Source: Chloroflexota bacterium (GTDB taxonomy: Bacteria > Chloroflexota > Dehalococcoidia > Lucifugimonadales > Lucifugimonadaceae). Taken from it: 64,000 bases of DNA. The notes under the pieces were generated by a model that was not told the origin of the DNA, made no database searches, and saw only the letters and a program-made list of their open reading frames with translations. The stretch covers positions 62,001 through 126,000 of the forward strand of contig PCAM01000007.1 in NCBI GenBank assembly GCA_002730555.1. Direction: 5' to 3'. Below, in pieces: positions 37,018 to 45,795 of the stretch (position 1 is the first letter of the stretch; each line of letters begins with the position of its first letter). Both the position numbers and the translations under genes were made by a program.

Positions 37018-38316
37018 CTAACTCCAGGTCCGGTCGTGGGCATCCAGCGCATCCCACTCGTCGGTAGGAGCAAACATGCCCTGGTGTGTGGCGAAGTTCT
37101 CGGTCCCCCGGTTTAGGTGCTCCTCGACCGCCTCTTCATTTAGCTCGATCCCCAGCCCCGGGCCTTCCGGTGCCTGGATGTAACCGTTCTCGACGATCGG
37201 CTTGCTCACGCCGTCTACGAGATCGTCCCACCAGGGGTTGTCGACCGAGTGCATCTCCAGCGCCATGAAGTTCTCGGTGGCCAGCGCGCAGTGGACGTTC
37301 GCCATCGCCACCACCGGCGAACCGGCTTGGTGCAACGCCATCATCACGCCGTGTTCCTGGGCGTAATCGCCTATCTTCTTGGTCTCCAGTATCCCGCCAG
37401 AGGTCGCGAGGTCGGGATGAATCACGCCGACGGCCCGCGAGTCCAGCAGCGGCCTGAAACCCTCTTTTAGGTAGATGTCTTCGCCGGTGGCCACGGGAGT
37501 GGTGCATGACTCAGCGAGCCGTTTCCACTGATCCGTGTACTGCCACGGAATCATGTCCTCGTACCAGGCGAGGGAGAACTGGTCCAGCGCCCGTGCGACC
37601 TTGATGCAGCTCTCCAACCCGATGTGCCCGAAGTGATCGGAGGCGAGAGGGACCTCGTACCCGATGATGTCACGGACCGTGGCCACGTACTCCTGCATCG
37701 CCTCGATGCCGCGATCCGTGATCTGGATGCCTGTCAGCGGGTGTGAAACGTCGGTGGTCTCCAGCATGCCGGACGGGTAGTTCAACCCGCCTTCTATGCC
37801 CTCTGCGATCCATGTCCCGATATCCATCTTCAGGTAGGTGAAGCCGCGCTCCATCCGGCCCTTGAGCGCTTCGCCCATGGCCTTTGGATCCCGCAGCGCC
37901 GGGGTGTCCGCATAGCAACGGACGCTGTCCCTGAACTTACCACCGGTGAGCATGTAAGCGGGTACGCCGTACGCCTTCCCGGCGAGGTCCATCAGCGCCA
38001 TCTCCACACCGCAAACACCGCCACCGAGCCGGGCGTCTCCGCCGAACTGTTTGATCTTGCGGAACAACCTGTCGACCTCGGTCGGATTCTCCCCTAGCAG
38101 TCGGCTTTTTAGCATCAGCGCGTAGCGGGCGCTCGCCCCATCCCGGACTTCGCCGAGACCGATCAACCCCTGGTTTGTGTAGAGGCGGATGATCGGCCAT
38201 CGCCAGTTGTTCTCGCCCACCACCGCGATGCGCATGTCGGTGATCTTCAGATCTGATGGCCGGGAACCGGTGCGTACTTTATCGAGGACGGATTCGTGTT
38301 CGGATTGGGCGGTCAA
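37018..38316 (-). CDS. Enolase-superfamily dehydratase (mandelate racemase/muconate lactonising type)
   Basis: A 432-residue enzyme of the kind that removes an alpha-proton from a carboxylate. The capping domain starts KITDMRIAVVGENNWRWPI. The barrel has KMDIG (the K-x-D/K base position, ~residue 150), metal ligands around SDHFGH, YEDMIPWQ and ATGEDIY, and the C-terminal HQAGSPVVAMANVH with a catalytic-type His. This fits a sugar-acid or galactarate-like dehydratase; the substrate cannot be assigned. TTG 38316 has GGGAG 9 bases upstream. Expanded families of such enzymes are described in SAR202 genomes. Confidence 0.87.
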   Translation of the reverse strand: MTAQSEHESVLDKVRTGSRPSDLKITDMRIAVVGENNWRWPIIRLYTNQGLIGLGEVRDGASARYALMLKSRLLGENPTEVDRLFRKIKQFGGDARLGGGVCGVEMALMDLAGKAYGVPAYMLTGGKFRDSVRCYADTPALRDPKAMGEALKGRMERGFTYLKMDIGTWIAEGIEGGLNYPSGMLETTDVSHPLTGIQITDRGIEAMQEYVATVRDIIGYEVPLASDHFGHIGLESCIKVARALDQFSLAWYEDMIPWQYTDQWKRLAESCTTPVATGEDIYLKEGFRPLLDSRAVGVIHPDLATSGGILETKKIGDYAQEHGVMMALHQAGSPVVAMANVHCALATENFMALEMHSVDNPWWDDLVDGVSKPIVENGYIQAPEGPGLGIELNEEAVEEHLNRGTENFATHQGMFAPTDEWDALDAHDRTWS

Positions 38317-39033
38317 TAGAGGGGCTCCCGGAGGTTGTGTGGCGCGCCCGAAACACGGCGCAACGTTTAATTGTGAGCGGTCAAGCAGGGCCGCGCAACG
38401 TCATGTCTCGATTGAGCGTTATATCCAGACGCGCAGCCCGCCCCTTGACTTGCGATTTCGAGGGGCGCACTCGGATGCGGGCCTAGTCATCGCTCCCGAA
38501 GTTACCTGGCGAGAGCTTTCCGTTCGCGCATTTGCGGAAACTTTGGCACCACGATCCCGATGGCCAGTGCTCTGACCGGCGACATCCCGACCACCCCGGG
38601 GGAACCAGGAAGGGAGAGCCGGTGGCTTCAACGATCACCCAGCCCACGACGGTGATCGCAACCCAGCGGGACAGATGTATCAGGAGCAGTGCGCCCAGAT
38701 GTGCCAGAACGGAAAGATCTGGAGCGCTCGGGGCATGGCAAATTTGCCAAACAGTCGTGTGGGGTCGATCGGCTGTGCAAAGACCGGTGTGGTCGTAGCG
38801 ATCTGCGGCATTTCTTCTGGACCCCTGTATTAAATTATTGGTTCAGGCGCCCGTTTTCACAGGAGAAGCCCAGTCGGCCGGACCTTCAAGTTAAGGAGTG
38901 CGCGACCGGTGGACGTTTTCGATTTCGCGACGACACGACCGGGCCGGTTCCCGTAGCAATGAGAGAAACCGCCCGTTTCGATTGACGAATTGTTAAGTCT
39001 TGGACCTGGCGCTGGCGCCAGCAGAACTGGCCT
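38317..39033. other. Gap of about 715 bases without a convincing gene
   Basis: Apart from a short open frame at 38675-38833 (MYQEQCAQMCQNGK, 52 residues, four Cys, out of frame with a GTG at 38622 that has GGGAG before it), nothing credible is seen. It may hold the remains of a small gene and the promoter of the enolase-superfamily gene. Confidence 0.4.
38675..38833 (+). CDS. Possible Cys-rich mini-protein
   Basis: Opens MYQEQCAQMCQNGKIWSARG and ends GCAKTGVVVAICGISSGPLY, then TAA. The spacing of Cys (C-x3-C near the start, C-x11-C near the end) is suggestive, but the ribosome-binding site is weak and no family is recognised. It could be the displaced C-terminus of a gene starting at GTG 38622. 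Confidence 0.2.
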   Translation: MYQEQCAQMCQNGKIWSARGMANLPNSRVGSIGCAKTGVVVAICGISSGPLY

Positions 39034-39570
39034 ATGCTTGGCCTCATGATTCAGCGCCTGCGCAGACTGTTCAAACGGCCATCCCAAGCACAGGGACTGG
39101 ACCCCTCGCACGCCATGGAGCGATATGAGCGCGGGGTGGCCCTGTTCGGTAAAGGCAAGATGCCCGCGGCGGAGCGTGAATTTACGGCCGCGATAGCGTC
39201 GTCGCTTCCGATCGCCGGGCTGTATCACCACCGCGGCTCGGCGTTCGCCGAGCAGGGCAAGTACCTGGAGGCGGTGGCGGATTACGACGCGGCGGTAAGG
39301 CTGCGGCCGGACTACCCGGACATCTACGTGGATCGCGGCAACTCGTATCACGCTGTGGGACGCGACGAAAGCGCGGTGAAGGACTACTCAGAGGCGATCC
39401 GGTTGAGGCCGAACTACCCTGAGGCGTACGCGAATCGCGCCGCCGCGCACGCCGCAATGGGTGACGACGATGCGTCACGCCTGGATGCAGAGGAGGCGAC
39501 GGCGCGCGGGATTGACCGCGACGCACTTGAGGAGTTGCTGGAAGAGACGGTGAAGGAGCGGGACGGATAG
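39034..39570 (+). CDS. TPR-repeat protein
   Basis: A 178-residue protein with about three tetratricopeptide repeats after a basic N-terminus (IQRLRRLFKRPS). Repeats read ERYERGVALFGKGKMPAAER, HHRGSAFAEQGKYLEAVADY, VDRGNSYHAVGRDESAVKDY and ANRAAAHAAMGDDDASRLDA. TPRs bind other proteins; no partner is indicated by the neighbours. The C-terminus is acidic. An internal ATG (39046) is an alternative start. Confidence 0.8.
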   Translation: MLGLMIQRLRRLFKRPSQAQGLDPSHAMERYERGVALFGKGKMPAAEREFTAAIASSLPIAGLYHHRGSAFAEQGKYLEAVADYDAAVRLRPDYPDIYVDRGNSYHAVGRDESAVKDYSEAIRLRPNYPEAYANRAAAHAAMGDDDASRLDAEEATARGIDRDALEELLEETVKERDG

Positions 39571-39600
39571 GGGCGGAAACTCATCGTTATTCCCGGGTAA

Positions 39601-39905
39601 TCGGGAATCCAGTTACACGAATTATGTAGTCACGCTTTGGGCAGGCGGAGGCTGCATCTGGATTCCCTCCCGCGCCGAAATCACGGGGAAAAGGGTGTAG
39701 GGGCGTATGGCGATACGCCCATAGCCGATCCGGCGAGAACCTCAGGACACGGGAACTTAGGACGTACGGAGATCCCTGCAAGAGCGGGCCTTGGCCCCGC
39801 CCGTCGCCGGTTCAGTGGGAGAGCCGAACACCGGAAGCAGGTTACTCGGCGTTAATGACGGGATCGTCATATAACCGGAGGGCGGAACAAGCCCCGCCCC
39901 TGCAG
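39601..39905. repeat. Cluster of intergenic repeats
   Basis: The ~480-base gap 39571-40054 has no gene. It contains GGGAATCCAG (39602) with its complement CTGGATTCCC (39658), a GTGTAGGGGCGTATGGCGAT palindrome (39697-39724), GCGGGCCTTGGCCCCGCCCG (39783-39802), and a copy of GGGCGGAACAAGCCCCGCCC (39882). Confidence 0.55.
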
Positions 39906-40054
39906 GGTTTCATGCGCGGCGAGTGTAACTGTAATCCCGATCCTTCCGGTATCGGAAGGACGAGGGACCTTTACCAACAGACCGGACAGCAAAAGCACAC
40001 CGAATTTGCGAGGACCTTTGACCTCCCTCACCCCACCCCTCGATGGCATGCCAT

Positions 40055-41464
40055 CTACGCCCCGTGGATAGCCTCGCCTTCCACGGACAGCGCCGCTTCC
40101 ATCAGCGCCTCTGACAGGGTCGGGTGGGCGTGCGTGGTCCACGCGATCTCGTCCGGTGTTCCCTCCAGCGTCTTGACGACGCCGATCTCGGCCAGGAGCT
40201 CCGTCACGTCCGGGCCGATCATGTGTGCCCCGATGATCTCGCCGGACTCGGCGTCCGACACGATCTTGATGAATCCGTCGTACTCGTTGAGGGCGATCGC
40301 CTTCCCGTTTCCGCGGAAGATGAACTTCCCGGTGTTGACATTCATGCCCTGTTCCACCGCCTGTGCCTCAGTCAGCCCGATGCTCGCCACCTGGGGCTGG
40401 CAGTAGGTCGCCCGCGGCATGTCTGAGTAGACGACGTCCGAGGTTTCCATGCCCTTGATAGTCTCGGCGGCGACGACACCCTGTTTGAAGGCCACGTGCG
40501 CCAGCAGCAGCTTGCCGGTAACGTCTCCCACGCAGTAGATGTTGGGGACGTTGGTCCGCATCTTGCCATCCACGGGGATGAAGCCGCGCTCATCCAGCGC
40601 TACGCCTGCGGCCTCAAGTCCAATGTCGTCCGTATTGGGAGCAACGCCGATGCCGAGCAGCACCATGTCGCACTCGTACTCGGACGCCTCCCCGGCGGCT
40701 TCGTAATTGACGATCGTCTTGCCGTCACGCCGCTCGGTCGCGGCGACGCGTGCCCCGGTCACGTACTTGATCCCCAGCTTTTTGTAAGCGCGTTCCAGTT
40801 CAACCGACACCTCTTCGTCCTCGTTCGGGACGAGGTGGTCCAGCATCTCGAATATCGTCACCTCCGCGCCATAGGCACGGAAATAGTAGGCGAATTCGAC
40901 CCCGATGGCGCCGCCGCCGACGATGGCGATGGCGTTCGGCGTCTCGCGCATCTCAAGCGCGTTACGGCTGGTGATGACCGACTCGCCGTCGATCTCAAGT
41001 CCGGGTAGAGAACGCGGTCGCGCTCCCGTTGCGATCACAATGTCGTTGGCGCTGAGTTCGGGTCCGTCTTCTACTTGGACAGTGGTAGTGGAGGTGAGGC
41101 GTCCGGCGCCGCGGAACAGTTCTATCTTGTGCTTGCGGAGCAGGTAGCCGACGCCTTGCGTCAACGTGCTTGAAACCTTGCGGCTGCGGTCTACCGCCGC
41201 TCCCATGTCCGCCTTGAAATTATCGAACGAGAAGCCCCATTCGCCGGGTTTCTTCATCAGGTTCAGGAGCTCGGCATTCTTGAGGAGCGACTTGCTCGGG
41301 ATGCAGCCCCAGTTCAGGCAAACCCCGCCCAATCCGCCGATTCCGGTGCCGTCGTCTTTTTCGATAACCGCGACCTTGAGGCCTAACTGTGCGCCGCGGA
41401 TGGCGGCATGGTACCCGCCGGGTCCGGCGCCGATGACCACAAGGTCGAAGCTGGTTTCCGCCAT
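40055..41464 (-). CDS. lpdA: Dihydrolipoyl dehydrogenase (E3)
   Basis: A 469-residue FAD-dependent disulfide oxidoreductase that reoxidises dihydrolipoamide in 2-oxoacid dehydrogenases or the glycine cleavage system. FAD loop VIGAGPGGYHAAIRGAQLG, redox-active disulfide GGVCLNWGCIPSKSLL (C-x4-C), NAD loop AIVGGGAIGVEFAYY, the second FAD site YCVGDVTGKLLLAHVA, and the C-terminal catalytic HAHPTLSE with His-x4-Glu pattern are all present. AAGGAG lies 9 bases before the ATG. No E1 or E2 genes are adjacent. Confidence 0.95.
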   Translation of the reverse strand: MAETSFDLVVIGAGPGGYHAAIRGAQLGLKVAVIEKDDGTGIGGLGGVCLNWGCIPSKSLLKNAELLNLMKKPGEWGFSFDNFKADMGAAVDRSRKVSSTLTQGVGYLLRKHKIELFRGAGRLTSTTTVQVEDGPELSANDIVIATGARPRSLPGLEIDGESVITSRNALEMRETPNAIAIVGGGAIGVEFAYYFRAYGAEVTIFEMLDHLVPNEDEEVSVELERAYKKLGIKYVTGARVAATERRDGKTIVNYEAAGEASEYECDMVLLGIGVAPNTDDIGLEAAGVALDERGFIPVDGKMRTNVPNIYCVGDVTGKLLLAHVAFKQGVVAAETIKGMETSDVVYSDMPRATYCQPQVASIGLTEAQAVEQGMNVNTGKFIFRGNGKAIALNEYDGFIKIVSDAESGEIIGAHMIGPDVTELLAEIGVVKTLEGTPDEIAWTTHAHPTLSEALMEAALSVEGEAIHGA

Positions 41465-41639
41465 TCAGGTTGTCTCCTTCGTGGAATTTTGTCGCCACGT
41501 GTGAGGTTCCGTCGCTGTTGAAACTCAGGATCCCCGGCGGCGCGCATGCGGGCGGGGGTATCTGACGGGAGTAGCGATTATACGCAGCGCCAGACGTGGG
41601 TCCTGAAAGGCCCCGGGGAAAAGCCCGGGCGGGAGTGAG

Positions 41640-42289
41640 CCGAGAAGGAGAACGCCAGGCTGAAGAGAGCCGTTGCGGAGTTAACCCTGGACAGGCTGAC
41701 CCTGAAAGAAGCATCCGAGGGAAACTTCTAAGCTCTTCCAGCCGTCGTAAGTACATCGAACATGTCCGTGTGCGCCTCGGTGTAACAGAGCGCAGGGCCT
41801 GCAAAGTACCTGGCCAGCCGAGAACAACGCAACGCCGTCAGTAGAAACCGCCAGGCGACGAGGAGCCTCTCGTCGGGGATATCGTCGATCTCGCGAGTCG
41901 TTTCGGAAGGTACGGAGTTGTTTGTGTTCCGGGGAGTGCCGGGGCACGTCTGGTCGAACAACAGACTTGAGTTCACGGCGGTTGCCCGGCGGGAGTGGTT
42001 GAAGAACGTGGGGGCAGGAACGCTTTACATCGAGCCGGGTAGCCCATGGGAGAACGGCTACGCGGAGAGCTTCAACGGGAAGTTCCGCGATGAGTTTCTG
42101 AATCGTGGAATCGTTTACACGCTCAAGGAGGTGCAGATACTGATCGAGATGTGGAGAAGGGAGTACAACACGATTCGGTCTCATAGCTCCCTGGGCTACA
42201 GGCCGCCGGCGCCAGAAACATTCATACCAGCGTTCCCGCAGGCGGCTGAACTAACATAACCCCTGGTACGGCGTCAGGGGGCGGGTCAA
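41640..42289 (+). mobile_element. IS3-family insertion sequence remnant
   Basis: Three pieces of an IS3-type transposase survive. The C-terminal end of OrfA (EKENARLKRAVAELTLD...KEASEGNF, then stop near 41730) is followed by the N-terminal part of OrfB (RRKYIEHVRVRLGVTERRAC; QPRTTQRR). A TAG and a frame change come next, and then the C-terminal part of the DDE core from ~41918 (EPGSPWENGYAESFNGKFRD; REYNTIRSHSSLGYRPP). The first Asp-containing block and most of the core are deleted, and the second motif reads WSNNRLEF instead of SDNGxEF. The right end may be near TGGTACGGCGTCAGGGGG...GGTCA (42264-42289); no matching left end is seen. It cannot move itself. Confidence 0.85.
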
Positions 42290-42321
42290 TGATGGGCCCG
42301 GCCTAGGACGTGCCGTACCAG
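42263..42321. repeat. Inverted repeat between IS remnant and MFS gene
   Basis: CTGGTACGGC (42263-42272) and GCCGTACCAG (42312-42321) are perfect 10-bp complements with 39 bases between them. The pair lies 17 bases before the MFS start, so it may be an operator or leader hairpin created next to the IS end. Confidence 0.5.
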
Positions 42322-42337
42322 TCACCGACGGAGACAT

Positions 42338-43684
42338 TTGTTGGCAAACGGGAAAACCGAACTTGAGCGAGAACGACAGGGCATCTTCTATGGTTGGTAC
42401 ATCGTCGCTGCGATGTTCTTCACCACATTCGTTGTGGTGGGCGCCAGGACGGGATTCGGCGTTTTTATCCCGACCTGGGAAGAAGAGTTCGGCACCAGCG
42501 TCGGCCTGATCTCGGTCGCATCCGGTGTTGGGTGGGCGGTCAATGGATTAGTTCAGCCCCTGGCGGGCCATTTGACTGACGTCTACGGGGGCCGACGGGT
42601 AATGATCGCCAGTGTCGCCCTCTTAGGTCTGCTAACGATGGCGATTGCGGCCGTTCCGAATGTTTATGTCTTGATATTCGTTAACGGCGTGCTACTTTCC
42701 TCCGTGGCCGCTGGCCTGTTCCCGACGCCAAGCACCTCAGTGCTCTCACGTTGGTTTGTGCTGGGCAGGGGGAAGGCGTTGAGTCTGGTGGCGGCCGGTG
42801 GTTCGGCTGGCGGGATCATTATGATTCCGTTCGCGGCGTATCTGTTGATCCTTACTGACTGGCGAACGGTCTGGTTTGTGTTTGGATTGATCGTCCTGGG
42901 CCTTGGCTTGCCGGCGATGGCGATGATCGTCCGTAACGATCCCTCTGAAATGGATCTCGAACCGGACGGCGGGTCGGGCCCCGAGTCGGGCCGTGTCGAC
43001 GTTCCAGTACACGTACCTGGTCCGTTAGAGACGCGTGACTGGCGGGAGTCGTTTCGCTCCGCCCCCATGTGGCAGCTTTCTCTGGGGTTCTGGGTTTGCG
43101 GTGTTACCACGGCGTCCATCGGTGTCCATTTCGTCAAATGGGCCGGGTCGGAGGGCATATCAATTGAGACCGCTGCTCTCGCTTTCGGGGCGCTCAGCGC
43201 CATCAACGCGTTGGGCGTTATTGTTGTTGGATCGGTGTCTGACCGAATGCAGCGAAAGAATCTGCTCGGCGCGGTTTATCTGATTCGGGGACTGGCGGTG
43301 CTGTGTTTGATAATGTTGCCAGGGACAGTTGCTCTGTGGACATTCGCAGTGCTCGGCGGTGCGTCGTGGCTCGCGACGGTTCCACTCACGACCGGCCTCA
43401 CGGCAGATGTCTATGGCCTGAAGAACCTGGGGACCATCAACGGCCTGGTGAACATGTTCCACCAGCTCGGTGGTGGACTCGCTGTCGTCGTCTTTGGAGT
43501 CGTGTTCGATATCTGGGGTTCGTACGATCAGGTACTCGGTGTGAGCGTCGTACTCCTGATTGTGGCTGGAGCACTCAGTTTCGCTATCCGGGAACGCAGG
43601 TATTCGATCCGTTATCAATCCCGGCCGATCGAGGCCCCAACGCCTTCGATCCCGGCGGTGGGATCGGCTACCGACAGGGACTGA
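42338..43684 (+). CDS. MFS transporter
   Basis: A 448-residue, 12-helix carrier of the same broad type as the one at 23285 (FYGWYIVAAMFFTTFVVVGA at the start). Motif A-like GHLTDVYGGRRVMIA lies between helices 2 and 3, and a long hydrophilic loop (~residues 205-230, DPSEMDLEPDGGSGPESG) joins the halves. It probably transports an organic anion. The start is TTG 42338 or the adjacent TTG 42341, with GGAG just upstream. It sits between IS debris and a tRNA fragment, so it may have been acquired with this patch. Confidence 0.83.
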   Translation: MLANGKTELERERQGIFYGWYIVAAMFFTTFVVVGARTGFGVFIPTWEEEFGTSVGLISVASGVGWAVNGLVQPLAGHLTDVYGGRRVMIASVALLGLLTMAIAAVPNVYVLIFVNGVLLSSVAAGLFPTPSTSVLSRWFVLGRGKALSLVAAGGSAGGIIMIPFAAYLLILTDWRTVWFVFGLIVLGLGLPAMAMIVRNDPSEMDLEPDGGSGPESGRVDVPVHVPGPLETRDWRESFRSAPMWQLSLGFWVCGVTTASIGVHFVKWAGSEGISIETAALAFGALSAINALGVIVVGSVSDRMQRKNLLGAVYLIRGLAVLCLIMLPGTVALWTFAVLGGASWLATVPLTTGLTADVYGLKNLGTINGLVNMFHQLGGGLAVVVFGVVFDIWGSYDQVLGVSVVLLIVAGALSFAIRERRYSIRYQSRPIEAPTPSIPAVGSATDRD

Positions 43685-43916
43685 CCCGCCTAAAATTCCA
43701 GGGCACTGACACGGTGCCCGGGATCACCGGTGGAACGGCCGGCAGATCAAGAAGGACGCCCTCCGGCCTTCCGATCACTCCCGACACTTCAGTGATCTTT
43801 ATGCAAGATGCAAGACGTGGTCGGCCAGGATTCTGGCTGGGAGCGAGCCGGCACGGTGGGCCCGGTCGGACGATAAGGTAGAACTCACAGCTACCGCTTC
43901 CGTCTGGCCTCAGATG
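43685..43916. other. Gap between MFS gene and tRNA fragment
   Basis: About 230 bases with no convincing gene, RNA or repeat. Confidence 0.4.
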
Positions 43917-43951
43917 TGGACCCTGTCGGATTCGAACCGACGACCTGCTGA
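43917..43951 (-). pseudogene. tRNA 3'-half fragment
   Basis: The minus strand reads a tRNA 3' half: TCAGC (anticodon-stem 3' side), AGGTC (variable loop), GTCGG-TTCGAAT-CCGAC (T arm) and AGGGTCC-A (acceptor side and discriminator). The upstream 5' half is missing; in its place is the end of the MATE gene, whose stop touches the fragment. The anticodon-stem and variable-loop sequence resembles tRNA-Thr(UGU), a tentative identity. Such fragments typically mark integration sites of genetic elements. Confidence 0.65.
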
Positions 43952-45361
43952 CTAACCGTACTTCCACCCTGGTCCGCGCAGTACATTCAACACCTGGCCA
44001 ACGCCGATTACGGTTAGCCCGGTCGCAACGCCGACGAAAACTGTGGTGAGGCTCCAATCGAAGATTGTTGCGGCCAGACCGAATCCCGCCACCACGAGGA
44101 ACCGGGTGTACGTGATGAGCACCGGCAGGACCATGTGGCCCGTTCCCTGGCTCGCGAAATACAGGGTTTGACCGCCCCCGAAAATTCCGTATACCGGTGC
44201 TGCGATGCCCAGGTATGAGGCACCAATTGCATAGACCTCCGGATCTGTGGTGAAACGATTGAGCCAGATCCCCGGCATGAACGTTATCAAGATACCGGCG
44301 ATAGATGTCACGACGAGCGTGGCCCCGGCTCCCGTCCAGGCGATCTGTCTTGCCCTTGCAATCTGTCCGGCGCCGAAATTGGCACCTACCGCAGTTGTCA
44401 GGGCGGCGCCCACACCGAACGCGAGAGGCACAAGTGTGATCTCCAGCCGGCTGCCCAAACCATATCCGGCGAGTGCATCGTCGCCGAATCTCCCGACGAA
44501 GCCTGTTACGACGATAACCGTAAGTATCAGGCCGGAACTGTTGATCAGCCCCAGCCCACCTACCTTCATGATGTCCTTGACCGGAGTCCAGGAAAAATAA
44601 TGGGGGCGTAGGTTTATTCTTGCTTTTCCGCCCAGCACCTGGGCGAAGAGATACAGGGCCGCAAGCCCGTGAGACACGACCATCGCCGTAGCCGGACCTG
44701 TGATGCCCAGGTCTGGGAACGGCCCCCATCCCAGGGTCAGGGCACCAGACAGGGGGATGTGAAAAATGCTGGCAGCGATGATGGCGTTGGCCGCAATCGC
44801 CATTTCTCCGGTACCACGCAGTATGGCTGAACACATGAAGGCGAGCCATACGATAACGGCCCCACCGAATACGATGTGGGCGTAATCGACCGCACCGTCC
44901 AGAACCTCACCCGGCCCGATTATCAGTGAAAATACGGGCCTGGCGAACAACCCCAGCACGACCACATACAGGATCGACATGAAAGTGCCGATTACCATGG
45001 CGTGCCAGGCGGCGCTTTCTGCCTTGCGGGTGTCGCTCCCGCCAAGAGACCTGGCGACCGATGATACGACACCACCGCCTATGGCGCCGTTCGACATCAT
45101 CCCCATGAGGGTCTGGAAAGGGAACACGATCGCCAGGCTCGCGAGGGCCGTTGTCCCGAGCCGGCCGATGAAATAGACGTCAGCGAATGTGACGGCAGTG
45201 GTAGTGGCCACTGCGGCGACGTTGGGGGCAGCAAGCCGTGCCAACATCCTCAGGATCGGCCCGTGCAGGATCAGTTGCATGCGCGGGTTCAGGGCAGTGG
45301 TCAAAAGGGAGATTTCAGGATGCCCGACAAGCCTTAAATGAGTTAAGTCCAGCGTCGCCAA
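43952..45361 (-). CDS. MATE-family multidrug/metabolite exporter
   Basis: A 469-residue, 12-helix carrier of the MATE group: GPILRMLARLAAPNVAAVAT, DVYFIGRLGTTALASLA, and in the second half GFVGRFGDDALAGYGLGSRL with AVGANFGAGQIARARQ. It exports cationic or other small compounds by H+ or Na+ antiport. The first ~27 residues are atypical; MQLILHGPIL at 45280 may be the true start. The last codons abut a tRNA fragment at 43951, suggesting that the gene's 3' end lies at an integration junction. Confidence 0.9.
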   Translation of the reverse strand: MATLDLTHLRLVGHPEISLLTTALNPRMQLILHGPILRMLARLAAPNVAAVATTTAVTFADVYFIGRLGTTALASLAIVFPFQTLMGMMSNGAIGGGVVSSVARSLGGSDTRKAESAAWHAMVIGTFMSILYVVVLGLFARPVFSLIIGPGEVLDGAVDYAHIVFGGAVIVWLAFMCSAILRGTGEMAIAANAIIAASIFHIPLSGALTLGWGPFPDLGITGPATAMVVSHGLAALYLFAQVLGGKARINLRPHYFSWTPVKDIMKVGGLGLINSSGLILTVIVVTGFVGRFGDDALAGYGLGSRLEITLVPLAFGVGAALTTAVGANFGAGQIARARQIAWTGAGATLVVTSIAGILITFMPGIWLNRFTTDPEVYAIGASYLGIAAPVYGIFGGGQTLYFASQGTGHMVLPVLITYTRFLVVAGFGLAATIFDWSLTTVFVGVATGLTVIGVGQVLNVLRGPGWKYG

Positions 45362-45417
45362 TAGTACAGGAAGGAGGCACTTAAGTGCGCCCGGGATGAG
45401 CCCATCGTGGGCCTGGC

Positions 45418-45588
45418 CTACCTCACGAACGCCGTCTTGACCAGATACTTCACGATCTGGCGAACACTCTCGGTGTAGGTGGCGGCTGTGTTGGCGCTAT
45501 TGAACGGCGGAGCGATAGCCCCCCGGAAGCTGTCTAGGTTGCGTCCGATGTCACCTTGAGTTGTAATCGATGCAGGGCCTTGCGTCAT
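45418..45588 (-). pseudogene. N-terminal stub of a tyrosine recombinase/integrase
   Basis: From ATG 45588 (GGAG 9 bases upstream) 56 residues read IGRNLDSFRGAI, then SANTAATYTESVRQIVKYLV and a stop after KTAFVR. This matches the SAM-like core-binding N-terminus of XerC/D-like integrases, where ~60 residues precede the catalytic domain. The catalytic R-H-R-Y domain is absent downstream, where the MATE gene begins. It is a remnant beside a tRNA-Leu gene. Confidence 0.6.
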
Positions 45589-45709
45589 GGTGACGTTTCT
45601 CCGGATTCAGGCATGTAGAACTGCATCAATTACGCGTCGAAACACTACTAGACGTAAATACCTGTTAGCCAGATCACCGGTTATATTCCGAATCTAGCTA
45701 GGACTTCAC

Positions 45710-45795
45710 GGGGAAGTGGCGAAATGGCAGACGCGCATGCCTTAGGAGCATGTGTCTTAATCGACGTGCGGGTTCGAATCCCGCCTTCCCCACCA
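45710..45795 (+). tRNA. tRNA-Leu (anticodon UAG)
   Basis: An 86-base class II tRNA. The acceptor stem GGGGAAG pairs with CTTCCCC, and the D arm reads TGGCGAAATGGCAGACGC. The anticodon loop is CTTAGGA with anticodon TAG and stem GCATG/CATGT-type. A long variable arm (TGTCTTAATCGACGTG), the T arm GCGGG-TTCGAAT-CCCGC, discriminator A and an encoded CCA complete it. It reads CUA-family Leu codons. An integrase stub lies 120 bases upstream. The 229 bases after it (45796-46024) show no gene. Confidence 0.96.

Noticed and set aside
43668-44849. 393-codon open frame overlapping the MATE gene on the same strand in another frame
   Set aside because: The MATE frame has clear family motifs; this one is rich in Arg, Gly and His without homology signs.
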